A stretch of DNA of 48,175 nucleotides from Sphingomonas sp. 28-66-16 (lineage in GTDB: Bacteria; Pseudomonadota; Alphaproteobacteria; Sphingomonadales; Sphingomonadaceae). The position numbers and the translations under genes were made by a program. Under the pieces are notes generated by a model. It was not told where the DNA came from, searched no databases, and saw only the letters and a list, made by a program, of their open reading frames with translations. The stretch is taken from positions 1 through 48,175 of the forward strand of contig NCGF01000022.1 in NCBI GenBank assembly GCA_002281485.1. Direction: 5' to 3'. Positions within the stretch are counted from its first letter, which is position 1. Every line of letters starts with the position of its first letter. Shown here piece by piece: positions 12,018 to 21,959 of this stretch.

Positions 12018-13181
12018 GTGGTTGAGACGTCGGTCGCGATCATCGGCGCCGGGCCGGCCGGCCTGATGCTGGCGCTGTCGCTGCACGCCGAAGGCATCGA
12101 CACCGTCGTCGTCGAGCGGCAGTCGCCCGCGCATGTGCTCAGCCGAATCCGGGCGGGCATCCTCGAGCGGACGACGACCGATTTGCTGCACCGCATCGGC
12201 GTCGCCGATCGGCTCGACATCGAAGGCGTGCCGCACCAGGGCTTCAACATGATCGACGGCGACCGCCTGGTCCATATCGACTGCCTCGGGCTGACCGGCA
12301 AATCGGTCACCGCTTATGGCCAGACCGAAATCACGCATGATCTGATCGTCGCGGCGGAAGCGCGGGGTATCGAGATATTCTGGGAATCGCCGGTCACCCG
12401 AATCGAGGGCATCGACGGCGACGGCGTGACGATCACCCACGGCGACGGCGCAACGATCGAGGCCGATTTCGTGGTCGGCTGCGACGGCTTTCATGGGCCG
12501 TCGCGCCAGGCGATCCCGGCGGCCGTCCAGCGCAGCTATGAACGCGCCTATCCATTCGGCTGGTTGGGGGTACTCGCCGACGTGCCGCCGTGTCGCCACG
12601 AAGTGATCTACGCCAGCCACGATCGCGGCTTCGCGCTCGCCTCGATGCGTTCGCCGACGCGCAGCCGCTATTATGTCCAGGTGGGACTCGATGAACGGAT
12701 CGAGGATTGGCCCGATGAGCGCTTCTGGGAAGAATTGACGCTGCGGCTGGGGCCGCAGGTCGAGCGCGACGTGATCGCCGGGCCGTCGATCGAGAAATCG
12801 ATCGCGCCGCTGCGCAATTTCGTGTCCGAACCGATGCAGCACGGCCGCCTGTTCCTGGCGGGAGACGCCGCGCATATCGTGCCGCCGACCGGTGCCAAGG
12901 GGCTCAACCTTGCCTCCTCCGATATCGCGTATCTGGCCGAAGCCCTGATCGCCCGCTACCGGCGCGACGACGAGACCGGGCTCGCCGGCTATGGCGAGCG
13001 CGCGCTGGCAAGGGTTTGGAAATCGTCGCGCTTCAGCTGGTATCTGACCAAGTTGATGCACCGTTTCCCCGATGATGGCGATTTAGAGCGCCAGATGCAG
13101 CGCGCCGAACTCGATTACATCGCCAACTCCACCGCGATGCAGACCGCCCTCGCCGAAAATTATGTCGGCCTGCCGCTCTGA
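12018..13181 (+). CDS. pobA: 4-hydroxybenzoate 3-monooxygenase
   Basis: PobA is an FAD- and NAD(P)H-dependent hydroxylase that turns 4-hydroxybenzoate into protocatechuate, the LigAB substrate. The 387-residue protein shows the FAD motif VAIIGAGPAGLMLAL, the second flavin motif VGCDGFHG, the NADPH-side segment YPFGWLGVLAD and the GDAAHIVPPTGAKGLNLA block, with the typical end AENYVGLPL. GTG 12018 puts the first FAD motif at the usual distance from the N-terminus, but the ribosome binding site is poor. The gene follows ligC by 29 bp and is probably the last of the rightward operon, linking 4-hydroxybenzoate directly to ring cleavage. Confidence 0.94.
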   Translation: MVETSVAIIGAGPAGLMLALSLHAEGIDTVVVERQSPAHVLSRIRAGILERTTTDLLHRIGVADRLDIEGVPHQGFNMIDGDRLVHIDCLGLTGKSVTAYGQTEITHDLIVAAEARGIEIFWESPVTRIEGIDGDGVTITHGDGATIEADFVVGCDGFHGPSRQAIPAAVQRSYERAYPFGWLGVLADVPPCRHEVIYASHDRGFALASMRSPTRSRYYVQVGLDERIEDWPDERFWEELTLRLGPQVERDVIAGPSIEKSIAPLRNFVSEPMQHGRLFLAGDAAHIVPPTGAKGLNLASSDIAYLAEALIARYRRDDETGLAGYGERALARVWKSSRFSWYLTKLMHRFPDDGDLERQMQRAELDYIANSTAMQTALAENYVGLPL

Positions 13182-13268
13182 ACGGGCGTGCCGCGCAGGG
13201 CGGCGGATGATCGCCGTTGCGCAGCGGCAGCGGGCGACATAGGGCGTGCGGGGTAAAGGAAGTCACCC

Positions 13269-14371
<1,103 letters not shown>

Positions 14372-14375
<4 letters not shown>

Positions 14376-15700
14376 GCCGCCTCGGGCTGCTCGTCCGGCT
14401 CGAAATTGAATTTGAGTGTCGCGATCAGCGCGGCGGCGACGAGCGACCCTGCCCCCATGGCGATGCCGACATATTGCAGGCTGAACCCGGACTGGAAGAG
14501 CCAACCGGCGAGGATCGGCGACAGCGCGGCGCCGCCCCGGCCGATGCCGATCGCAAAGCCGGTGCCGCTCGCGCGGACATGGGTGGGAAACGCGCGCGCG
14601 AAGATGGTATAGAGCCCGACGATCGCGCTGTTGGTGAACAGCCCGCCGGCAAAGGCCAGCGCCGAGAGCTGGACGAGCGTGCTGTTGGCACCGCTGCCAA
14701 ACACGGCAACCGCGACCGCCGACCCGATCAGCGTGATCAAGGTCAGCGATTTCAAGCCGACGCGCCCCGAAACAAACCCGAAGATCGCGCCCCCCAGCGC
14801 GCCGCCGACATTGGCCCAGACGAGCACGCCCGCCGCTGCGCTGGGCAGATATCCCATGTCGACGACGATCTTGGGCGACCATTTGAGGATGAAATAGAAG
14901 CAGATCGCATGGGCGAAATAGGCGATCGACAGAACCAGCGTGATCCTCAGCAACGCCGGGTTGAAGATGTCCCCCGCCGATTGCTTGGATTCGCGAACCG
15001 TCACCGCAGGCAGCGCATCGATCATCCCGTGCCCCATGCGCCGGAGCGCATGATTGATCCGCGCGACCGCATCGGCGGGGCGTCGCGCTGCCAGATAATG
15101 CACGGTTTCGGGAACGAAGAACCACACCAGCGGAATGAAGATCGCCGTGGTGACGGCACCGAATTCGAACACCGATCGCCAGTCCCCGCTCTTCAGCAGC
15201 ACCGCCGCGACCGACCCGCCGATCACGGCGCCGAGCGGATAGCCGATCACCATGATCGCGAGGCTGAGATTGCGGTAACGGGCATTGGTATATTCGGCGG
15301 TCAGCGCATTGACCGCCGCGAGCATGCCGCCGATCCCGAGGCCGGTGAGCACCCGCCACAACGACAGATCGGTCAGGCCATGGGCGCGCGTCGCGCCGGC
15401 CATGCCGATGCACATCACCGCCAGGCAGCCCAGCACTGTCAGCCGGCGCCCGATCCGGTCGGCGACGCGGCCGAGCACCACCGAGCCGACCGCCATGCCG
15501 ATCAGCTCCATCGACAGGACGACCCCCAAAGCAGCGCGATCGACGCCCCATTCCTTGGCGATACCGGGAGAGGCGAAGCTGATCGACAGCACGTCGAAAC
15601 CGTCGAGCGCGTTCAGCCCGACCGCGATCGCGACGGCAATGATTTGCAGCCGGCTCATCGGCCGCTCCGCGATGATCGTGCGCGGATCCTGTGCCATCAT
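14372..15700 (-). CDS. aromatic acid:H+ symporter (MFS, AAHS family)
   Basis: The 442-residue protein has the twelve-segment pattern of the major facilitator family. The AAHS-type signature [23 protein letters not shown] lies in the first helix, and the loop 2-3 motif [10 protein letters not shown] follows. PcaK, VanK and related carriers import protocatechuate, 4-hydroxybenzoate or vanillate with protons across the inner membrane. The neighbourhood fits one of these substrates; which one cannot be read from sequence. GGGGAGGC lies before the start; the first Met could also be 15697. It converges on the class III dehydrogenase with overlapping stop codons. Confidence 0.9.
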
Positions 15701-15933
15701 GCCTCCCCGATTGTCCTGATCGTGGCGGGCCTTGTCCCGGCCTCAACCAAAATGAAATGTCGTTCGCACGGCCCGGCCGATGGCGCTCACCGCATCTACA
15801 AGCGGCGCATACCACGCTCCCGGGCAAGCGCCAGCCGCTATAATCGAGCCGGTCGCTCGCGAGACCCGCCGGCCGACGCAGCGCCGGCAGTCCCGGCCCT
15901 ACCCTTTTTGCTCGACCGTGGTTAGAATGAGGC

Positions 15934-16956
15934 ATGACCACGCTTCCCACGCGCGCGATCGGCGCGCTCACCACCTCCGCCCTCGGGCTCGGGTGCATGA
16001 ACCTCAGTCACGCCTATGGCACCCCGCCATCGGAAGAAGACGCGATCCGCCTGCTCAACCATGCGCTCGATCTCGGGATCACGCTGCTCGACACCGCCGC
16101 GCTATATGGCTTTGGCAGCAACGAGCGGCTGATCGGCAAGGGCGTGATGCATCGCCGTGCCGAATTCACCCTTGCCAGCAAATGCGTGCTCGACGTGATC
16201 GACGGCAAGCGCGGGCTGGACGGATCGCCAGCCGCGATCGCCCGCACGCTCGACGGCGCGCTCGAGCGGCTCGGCACCGATCATATCGATCTCTATTATC
16301 TCCACCGGCTCGACAGGAACGTGCCGATCGAGGAGTCGGTCGGCGCGCTCGCTCGCGCGAAGGAAGCGGGCAAGATCGGCGCGCTCGGCCTGAGCGAGAT
16401 GTCCGCCGCGACGATCCGTCGCGCGCACGCCGTCCACCCGATCACGGCAGTGCAGACCGAATATTCGCCGTGGGTCCGCAACCCCGAACTCGGCGTGCTC
16501 GATGCCTGCGCCGAACTCGGCATTGGTTTCGTCGCGTTCTCGCCGGTCGCGCGCGGCTTTCTGGCCGATGCGGTCCATGAGCCGACCTTCGAAAAGCACG
16601 ACATTCGTAACTTCATGCCGCGTTTCGCCGCCGAGAATCTGCCCCACAACCTTGCCCTGCTCGATCGCTTTCGCCGCGTCGCGCAAGATGCCGGTTGTAC
16701 CCCCGCCCAGCTCTCGCTTGCCTGGGTGCTGGCGCAGCGCCCCGATATCGTGCCCATTCCCGGCACCCGCAGCATCGCTCATCTCGAGGAAAATGTCGCC
16801 GCGCTTGAGGTCACGCTCAGCGCCGACACCATCGCGGCCGTCGATGCGATCTTCACGCCGGGCGCCGTCGCCGGCACACGCTATGCACCGCCGATGCAGG
16901 CGCAGATCGATACCGAATTGCTTCCCGAGGAACTGGCCGAGGCCGACGCGGGCTGA
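15934..16956 (+). CDS. aldo/keto reductase
   Basis: This 340-residue NAD(P)H-dependent TIM-barrel oxidoreductase starts LPTRAIGALTTSALGLGCMNLS. The catalytic tetrad is visible as Asp and Tyr in LLDTAALYGFGSNE, Lys in LASKCVLD and His in YYLHRLD. The cofactor-binding GTRSIAHLEEN is near residue 273. It resembles the broad YajO/tas-like group of AKRs, whose physiological substrates are mostly unknown. Its place between the aromatic transporter and an aldehyde dehydrogenase suggests reduction of an aryl aldehyde or ketone. The 97-bp gap to the aldehyde dehydrogenase is compatible with one transcript. The 233 bp upstream (15701-15933) show no sure promoter. Confidence 0.88.
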   Translation: MTTLPTRAIGALTTSALGLGCMNLSHAYGTPPSEEDAIRLLNHALDLGITLLDTAALYGFGSNERLIGKGVMHRRAEFTLASKCVLDVIDGKRGLDGSPAAIARTLDGALERLGTDHIDLYYLHRLDRNVPIEESVGALARAKEAGKIGALGLSEMSAATIRRAHAVHPITAVQTEYSPWVRNPELGVLDACAELGIGFVAFSPVARGFLADAVHEPTFEKHDIRNFMPRFAAENLPHNLALLDRFRRVAQDAGCTPAQLSLAWVLAQRPDIVPIPGTRSIAHLEENVAALEVTLSADTIAAVDAIFTPGAVAGTRYAPPMQAQIDTELLPEELAEADAG

Positions 16957-17052
16957 AACGCCCGTCGCCGGCACCGCTTGCACTGCCCGGATTGCGCGCG
17001 CCCCGCCGAGCGATCATCTGGGCGCCGACAATCAAATGATGAGGAGACGCGC

Positions 17053-18477
17053 GTGAAGAGCTATCTCAAGCAATATATCGACGGGGCCTGGATCGAGAGC
17101 GACGGCGGCTCCCGCCATGTCGTGATCAATCCGGCGACCGAGGAAGCCGCCAGCGAAGTGACCCTCGGCACCCCCGCCGATGTGGACAAGGCGGTGATCG
17201 CGGCTCGCCGCGCCTTTGCGAGCTACAGCCAAACGACCCGCGAGGAGCGGATCGAGCTGCTCGGTCGCATCCTCACCGAATATCAGAAGCGCATTCCCGA
17301 CATCGCCAAGGCGATTTCGGAGGAAATGGGCTGCCCGATCTCGATGGCGCAGACCGGCCAGGCCGGCGCCGGACTCGGCCATCTCGCCTCGACGCTCCAA
17401 GCGCTCAAGAACTTCGCCTTCGCCGAAACGGCGGGCAAGGCGCACGTCGTTCACGAGCCGATCGGCGTCGTCGCGCTGATCACGCCGTGGAACTGGCCGA
17501 TGAACCAGATCGTCGCCAAGGTGGCGCCGGCATTGGCGGCGGGCAATACCGTTATCCTCAAGCCATCGGAACAGACCCCGGGCTCGGCCGCGATCTTCGC
17601 CGAGGTGATGGATGCCGCGGGCGTCCCCGCAGGGGTCTTCAATCTCGTGCAGGGCGACGGCCCCGGCGTAGGCACCGCGCTGGCCCGGCACCCCGATATC
17701 GACATGATCAGCTTCACCGGATCGACCCGGGCGGGGATCATGGTCGCGAAGAACGCCGCCGACACCGTCAAGCGGGTGCATCAGGAACTCGGCGGCAAAT
17801 CGCCCAACATCATCCTGCCGGGATCGGACCTCGACAAGACCCTGCCCGGCGGGGTCGGCGGCTTGCTGCTCAACTCGGGACAAAGCTGCATCGCGCCGAC
17901 TCGGATGCTCGTCCACCGCGATCAGTATGACGAAGCGATCGAGAAGCTGTCGGCGATTTTCGCTGCGAAGGAAGTCGGCGATCCCGCCAAGGAAGGCCGC
18001 CATATCGGCCCTGTGGTCAACAAGGCGCAGTTCGACAAGATTCAGGGGCTTATCCAAAAGGGCATCGACGAAGGCGCGGTCGTCGCGACCGGCGGCCCCG
18101 GCCTCCCCGAGGGCATGACCAAGGGCTATTACGTCCAGCCGACGGTGCTCGCCAACGTCTCCAACGACATGACCGTCGCGCGCGAGGAAATCTTCGGCCC
18201 CGTGCTCGTCGTCATCCCCTACGACACGCTCGAAGAAGCGGTCGAAATCGCCAACGACACGCCCTATGGCCTCGGCGCCTATATCGCCGGCGATCCGGCC
18301 GTCGCCAAAACGCTCGTCTCCAAAATTCGGGCGGGCAGCGTGTTCATCAATGCCGGGGGCATGGACTTCGCCGCGCCGTTCGGCGGTTACAAGCAATCGG
18401 GCAACGGCCGCGAGTTCGGCAAATATGGCCTCGCCGAATTCATGGAAGTGAAAACGGTGATCGGCGAATTCGCCTGA
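17053..18477 (+). CDS. NAD(P)-dependent aldehyde dehydrogenase
   Basis: This 474-residue protein is a complete aldehyde dehydrogenase. It has the oxyanion Asn segment ITPWNWPMNQIVAKVAPALA, cofactor-binding LKPSEQTPGSA and FTGSTRAG, the catalytic Glu in HQELGGKSPN and the nucleophile Cys in NSGQSCIAPTRM. GTG 17053 is preceded by GAGGAG at 17041-17046, which decides the start. Given the decarboxylase, pobA and lig genes nearby, an aromatic aldehyde such as 4-hydroxybenzaldehyde or vanillin is an attractive substrate, but this family subgroup also contains enzymes of aliphatic aldehydes. A strong hairpin follows the stop. Confidence 0.9.
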   Translation: MKSYLKQYIDGAWIESDGGSRHVVINPATEEAASEVTLGTPADVDKAVIAARRAFASYSQTTREERIELLGRILTEYQKRIPDIAKAISEEMGCPISMAQTGQAGAGLGHLASTLQALKNFAFAETAGKAHVVHEPIGVVALITPWNWPMNQIVAKVAPALAAGNTVILKPSEQTPGSAAIFAEVMDAAGVPAGVFNLVQGDGPGVGTALARHPDIDMISFTGSTRAGIMVAKNAADTVKRVHQELGGKSPNIILPGSDLDKTLPGGVGGLLLNSGQSCIAPTRMLVHRDQYDEAIEKLSAIFAAKEVGDPAKEGRHIGPVVNKAQFDKIQGLIQKGIDEGAVVATGGPGLPEGMTKGYYVQPTVLANVSNDMTVAREEIFGPVLVVIPYDTLEEAVEIANDTPYGLGAYIAGDPAVAKTLVSKIRAGSVFINAGGMDFAAPFGGYKQSGNGREFGKYGLAEFMEVKTVIGEFA

Positions 18478-18483
18478 GGCGAA

Positions 18484-18517
18484 GCGATGCGGGCGCAAAC
18501 CCTCTCGCCCGCATCGC
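18484..18517 (+). terminator. strong hairpin ending the aromatic island
   Basis: GCGATGCGGGCG (18484-18495) and CGCCCGCATCGC (18506-18517) form a perfect twelve-base-pair stem with a ten-base loop, starting six bases after the aldehyde dehydrogenase stop. No U-run follows. It is the most stable-looking hairpin seen in the window's gaps. Confidence 0.65.
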
Positions 18518-18613
18518 GCCGTCGCTGGTTCGATCAAAACCCTGCGCGCTTCCATATTTCCTCCACGATCGCATCGCAGCTTGGCATCGATGAGGTGGTA
18601 GGCGGGGTCGACA

Positions 18614-19663
18614 ATGGAGAGGACGCGGATCAGCAGTTTGGTCTCGGCGCTATCGATGGCATCGTTGATGGCAACGCTCGGCGGTTGCGGCAGCAACGGA
18701 TCGACGGCGAGCACCGTCACCACGGTGGCGACGACGCCAACGCCAAGCCCCACCCCAACGCCCACGCCCACTGTCACGCCAACCCCGACGCCGACGCCGA
18801 CCCCGACATCGTCGGTCACTACCGCTGCGGTCGATTGCCCCTATAGCGGCAGCTATACCGGCGCCTACAGCAGCGCCGGCACGCTGACCGCGACCTGGAG
18901 CTGGACGTGCAGCAGCACGAGCCGCTTGCTGACCGGCAACGGCCTCCCCAATCATGCCGTCGGCGCTTTCCCCAATGCGGGCAATCCCAACACGATCGCG
19001 ACCCAGTCGATCAATGCGTCGATGACGCTGACCCCGACGATGAACACGACGACGACGATGATCGGCGGGCCCGGGGGCGCCAACGTCTATGCCCGCAACA
19101 GCGTCAAGTTCGACCCCGGCACGGCAGGCACATGCCCCGGCAGCGCGACGACCGCCTCGAACTGCAATCTCGCCAATGGCACCGACACGTGGCGGATCGA
19201 GGCGCTCGGCCAGACGACGTTCGATTTCGGCGTCGATGCCAACAATGCCCATGTCCAGCCGGGCGGCCAATATCATTATCACGGCATGCCCGAGGGGCTG
19301 CTCACCAACGCCGGCGTGTCGGACACCAATCGCCGGATGGTGCTCGTCGGCTGGGCGGGCGACGGCTACCCGGTCTATGCCCGCTATTGCTACACCAGCG
19401 CGATGGACGCGACGAGCGCGCTCAAGGTCTGCCGCGGCAGCTACACGCTCGACACGGTGGCCGATTCGGGACGTCCCTCGACCGCATTCGCGCCGCTCGG
19501 CGCGTTTCAGTCGGACTGGAACTATACCGCTGGATCGGGCGATCTCGACGAGTGCAATGGCCGGACCGGCGTCACGCCCGAATTCCCCGGCGGCATCTAT
19601 TATTACATGGCGACCGACAGCTATCCCTATTTCGGTCGCTGCCTGAAGGGACGGATCGGTTGA
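18614..19663 (+). CDS. YHYH-domain lipoprotein with Pro/Thr linker
   Basis: The 349-residue product begins with a signal sequence ending in the lipobox LGGC (Cys25), so it should be a membrane lipoprotein. Residues 42-70 are an almost pure Pro-Thr linker coded by a six-base repeating pattern. The rest is a YHYH domain: TGNGLPNHAVGAFPN, FDFGVDANNAHVQPGG, the name motif YHYH at 220-223, GWAGDGYPVYARY and the end DLDECNGRTGVTPEFP. The family's function is not established; its paired histidines invite a metal-binding role, which is inference. The next gene is a paralogue whose TTG start overlaps this stop by 4 bp. Confidence 0.85.
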   Translation: MERTRISSLVSALSMASLMATLGGCGSNGSTASTVTTVATTPTPSPTPTPTPTVTPTPTPTPTPTSSVTTAAVDCPYSGSYTGAYSSAGTLTATWSWTCSSTSRLLTGNGLPNHAVGAFPNAGNPNTIATQSINASMTLTPTMNTTTTMIGGPGGANVYARNSVKFDPGTAGTCPGSATTASNCNLANGTDTWRIEALGQTTFDFGVDANNAHVQPGGQYHYHGMPEGLLTNAGVSDTNRRMVLVGWAGDGYPVYARYCYTSAMDATSALKVCRGSYTLDTVADSGRPSTAFAPLGAFQSDWNYTAGSGDLDECNGRTGVTPEFPGGIYYYMATDSYPYFGRCLKGRIG

Positions 19664-20847
19664 GCGTCGCGCGCACCAGACTGGCCGGCGGGATCGGCGC
19701 GACGCTGATCATTGTCGGCATCAGTGCCGCAATTGGCCAGTCGCCGCGCGATGGCGACGCCCCTCCGCCCGGGCCGGCTCGCCCCCCCGAGGCCGCGCTC
19801 GACGCCTGCCGCGCCCTCGCCGCGGGCGCGCGGTGCAGTTTTGCCGGGCGCGATGGTGCGATGACGGGAAGCTGCTTTGCCCCACCGGGCCGGCCGCCGG
19901 CGTGCCGACCGGCGGGCGCGCCGCTGTTCGACGACGATCGCGGCAACGACCAGCGCACGGCAATCGCGGGCACTGCCGTCTCGACCGCAGCCATCGCTTG
20001 CACGCGCAGCCATGACGCGTTGAACCCCGGCCTGAACCTGCTCAGCCGCTATGCCTGGAGCTGCACCGGCAGCGAGCGCCGGCTGACGGGGAATGGTATC
20101 CCCGATCACGTCACCGGCAGCTTCCCCAATCGGGGCAATCCCAACCGGATCGCCGAACAGGATGTCCGCTTCACGACCGCGCTCGTGCCGCAACTTTACG
20201 CCGGCGAAGGCCAGCGGGTGAAGCTCAGCGGTTATGCGCTCAACGGCATCAAGTTCGATCCCGGCACCGCGCAGACCTGCACCGAGGGTTGCGCGAACGC
20301 GGGCCGCAGCCATGATGGGCAATGGCGGATCGAGGCGCTGGGCCAATCCTATTTCGATTTCGGCGTCGATTCGAACAACGCACATGTCCAGCCGGGCGGC
20401 GCCTATCATTATCACGGCGTGCCGACCGCATTGGTCGAGCGGCTCAAGGGGCGCGGCGGGATGGCGTTGATCGGCTTCGCGGTCGATGGCTTCGCCATCT
20501 ATGGTCCCGAGGGGCATGACCGGCCGATGGACGCGAGCAGCCCGATCCGGACGATGCGGCCAAGCTATCGGTTGAAGGCGAGGCCCGATGCCGGTCGCCC
20601 CCCGGTCACGCTCGCGCCGATGGGGACGTTCGTGCAGGATTATGAATATGTCGCCGGTCTCGGCGATCTCGACGAGTGCAACGGTCGCACCGATGTGACC
20701 CCCGAATTCCCGACCGGCGCCTATCATTATTACGCCACGCGCGCCTATCCGTATCTCCAGCGCTGCGTGAAGGGCAGAGCCTATCCCGGCGCAGACGAGA
20801 ATCGCGGCCCACCGCCCGGGGGCGGCGCGCGCGCGCAGCACTCGTGA
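19660..20847 (+). CDS. second YHYH-domain protein (paralogue)
   Basis: This 395-residue protein repeats the domain of the upstream gene: TGNGIPDHVTGSFPN, YFDFGVDSNNAHVQPGG, YHYH at 249-252, GFAVDGFAIYG and DLDECNGRTDVTPEFP. It has an N-terminal hydrophobic stretch (about 9-25) acting as signal or anchor, then a Pro-rich linker and a short Cys-containing segment around residues 48-82 not found in its neighbour. The frame is open far upstream, but TTG 19660 is chosen: GAAGGGA lies eight bases before it and it overlaps the previous stop as TTGA. The pair probably arose by tandem duplication and diverged strongly. Function unknown. Confidence 0.8.
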   Translation: MSVARTRLAGGIGATLIIVGISAAIGQSPRDGDAPPPGPARPPEAALDACRALAAGARCSFAGRDGAMTGSCFAPPGRPPACRPAGAPLFDDDRGNDQRTAIAGTAVSTAAIACTRSHDALNPGLNLLSRYAWSCTGSERRLTGNGIPDHVTGSFPNRGNPNRIAEQDVRFTTALVPQLYAGEGQRVKLSGYALNGIKFDPGTAQTCTEGCANAGRSHDGQWRIEALGQSYFDFGVDSNNAHVQPGGAYHYHGVPTALVERLKGRGGMALIGFAVDGFAIYGPEGHDRPMDASSPIRTMRPSYRLKARPDAGRPPVTLAPMGTFVQDYEYVAGLGDLDECNGRTDVTPEFPTGAYHYYATRAYPYLQRCVKGRAYPGADENRGPPPGGGARAQHS

Positions 20848-21953
20848 GGATGTTGCTTGTCGCGGCGCGGGTTTTCGCGCTCGCGCTGCTGATGCTGCCG
20901 GTGCCCGGCGCGGCGCATCTGCTGCCGAAGCAGAATGCGACGCTGCACATCGTCGCGGACAAGGCCTATCTGGTCGTCTCGGTGCCGATCTCGGCACTGC
21001 CCGGGGTCGATGAGGATCATGACGGCAAGCTTGGCCCGGAGCAACTGACCCGGCATCAGGCCGCGATCAGCCGCCAGTTCATCGCGCGATTTCACCTTCG
21101 CTCTCCCGATGGCGATGCGCCGATCGCCTTCGCCTGGGTCGCCGAGCCCGAGGATTTTGCCGCCGCCCCGCAAGACGGTCCGGCGACCTCCTACGTCGTC
21201 ATTCTCGCCGGCGCGCAGTTCAGGCGGGCACCCGCGAGCGTCACCGTCGCCACCGACCTGTTCGGCACCGGCAGCGACGATCGCCAAATCACGATCAAGG
21301 TCCACCGCGACAGCGACGTCGCCCATAGCGAAGTCGGCGTGCTCACCGCGCAATCGCCCGAGCAAAGCTTCTTTCGCGGCGGCTGGTCGATCTTCGCCGA
21401 TTTCGTCCGGCTCGGGGTCGAGCATATCCTGCTCGGCTATGATCATCTGCTGTTCCTGCTGACGGTGATCGTCGCCGGCGCGGGCTGGCGCTATTGGCTC
21501 AGCGTCACCTCGGCCTTCACCGTGGCGCACAGCATCACGCTGACGCTCGCGGTGCTCGGCGTCGTCCGCGTCAGCCCCGCGCTCGTCGAACCCGCCATCG
21601 CGCTCAGTATCACCGTCGTCGCCGCGCTCAACCTGTTCGGCGGGCGCAGCGGCCTGGGCTCGCGGGTCGCGATCGTCTTCGCCTGCGGTCTGCTCCACGG
21701 GCTCGGCTTCGCCTCGGCCTTGGGATCGATGGGGCTGGTGGCGGGCAACCGGCTGGCGACGCTGGCGGGCTTCAACATCGGCGTCGAGATCGGCCAGGGG
21801 CTGTTCCTGCTCGCAGCGCTCGGCATCGGCGCCGGCATGGCGATGCTGACGCGCCGCTCGGTCGGGCAGGTCGGCGCGCGGCTGGCATCGGCGACGGCGC
21901 TCGCGCTCGGGCTGGTGATGTTCGTCGGGCGGGTCCTGCCGCTCGGGCTTTGA
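20844..21953 (+). CDS. HupE/UreJ-like membrane protein with EF-hand-like loop
   Basis: The 369-residue product has a signal peptide, an exported domain of about 150 residues and a C-terminal membrane domain with six or so helices. The membrane part has the HupE/UreJ_2 marks GVEHILLGYDHLLFLL, VAHSITLTLA and GLLHGLGFA. The exported domain contains a loop at about 56-67, DEDHDGKLGPEQ, that follows the EF-hand spacing D-x-D-x-D-G. HupE and UreJ proteins are linked to nickel or cobalt uptake; this subfamily is uncharacterised. GTG 20844 overlaps the previous stop (GTGA); ATG 20850 is an equally possible start. It is the third gene of the YHYH operon and converges with the response regulator six bases away. 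Confidence 0.8.
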   Translation: MRMLLVAARVFALALLMLPVPGAAHLLPKQNATLHIVADKAYLVVSVPISALPGVDEDHDGKLGPEQLTRHQAAISRQFIARFHLRSPDGDAPIAFAWVAEPEDFAAAPQDGPATSYVVILAGAQFRRAPASVTVATDLFGTGSDDRQITIKVHRDSDVAHSEVGVLTAQSPEQSFFRGGWSIFADFVRLGVEHILLGYDHLLFLLTVIVAGAGWRYWLSVTSAFTVAHSITLTLAVLGVVRVSPALVEPAIALSITVVAALNLFGGRSGLGSRVAIVFACGLLHGLGFASALGSMGLVAGNRLATLAGFNIGVEIGQGLFLLAALGIGAGMAMLTRRSVGQVGARLASATALALGLVMFVGRVLPLGL

Positions 21954-21959
21954 GCGCGC

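Noticed and set aside
15701-15933. Possible promoter and hidden gene in the gap between the AAHS transporter and aldo/keto reductase
   Set aside because: TTGCTC and TAGAAT near 15909-15929 are only nine bases apart, not a usable promoter. No coding frame with character is seen.
18734-18815. Tandem short repeats that might suggest a CRISPR or satellite
   Set aside because: Units are six bases, without spacers, and code for the Pro/Thr stalk.
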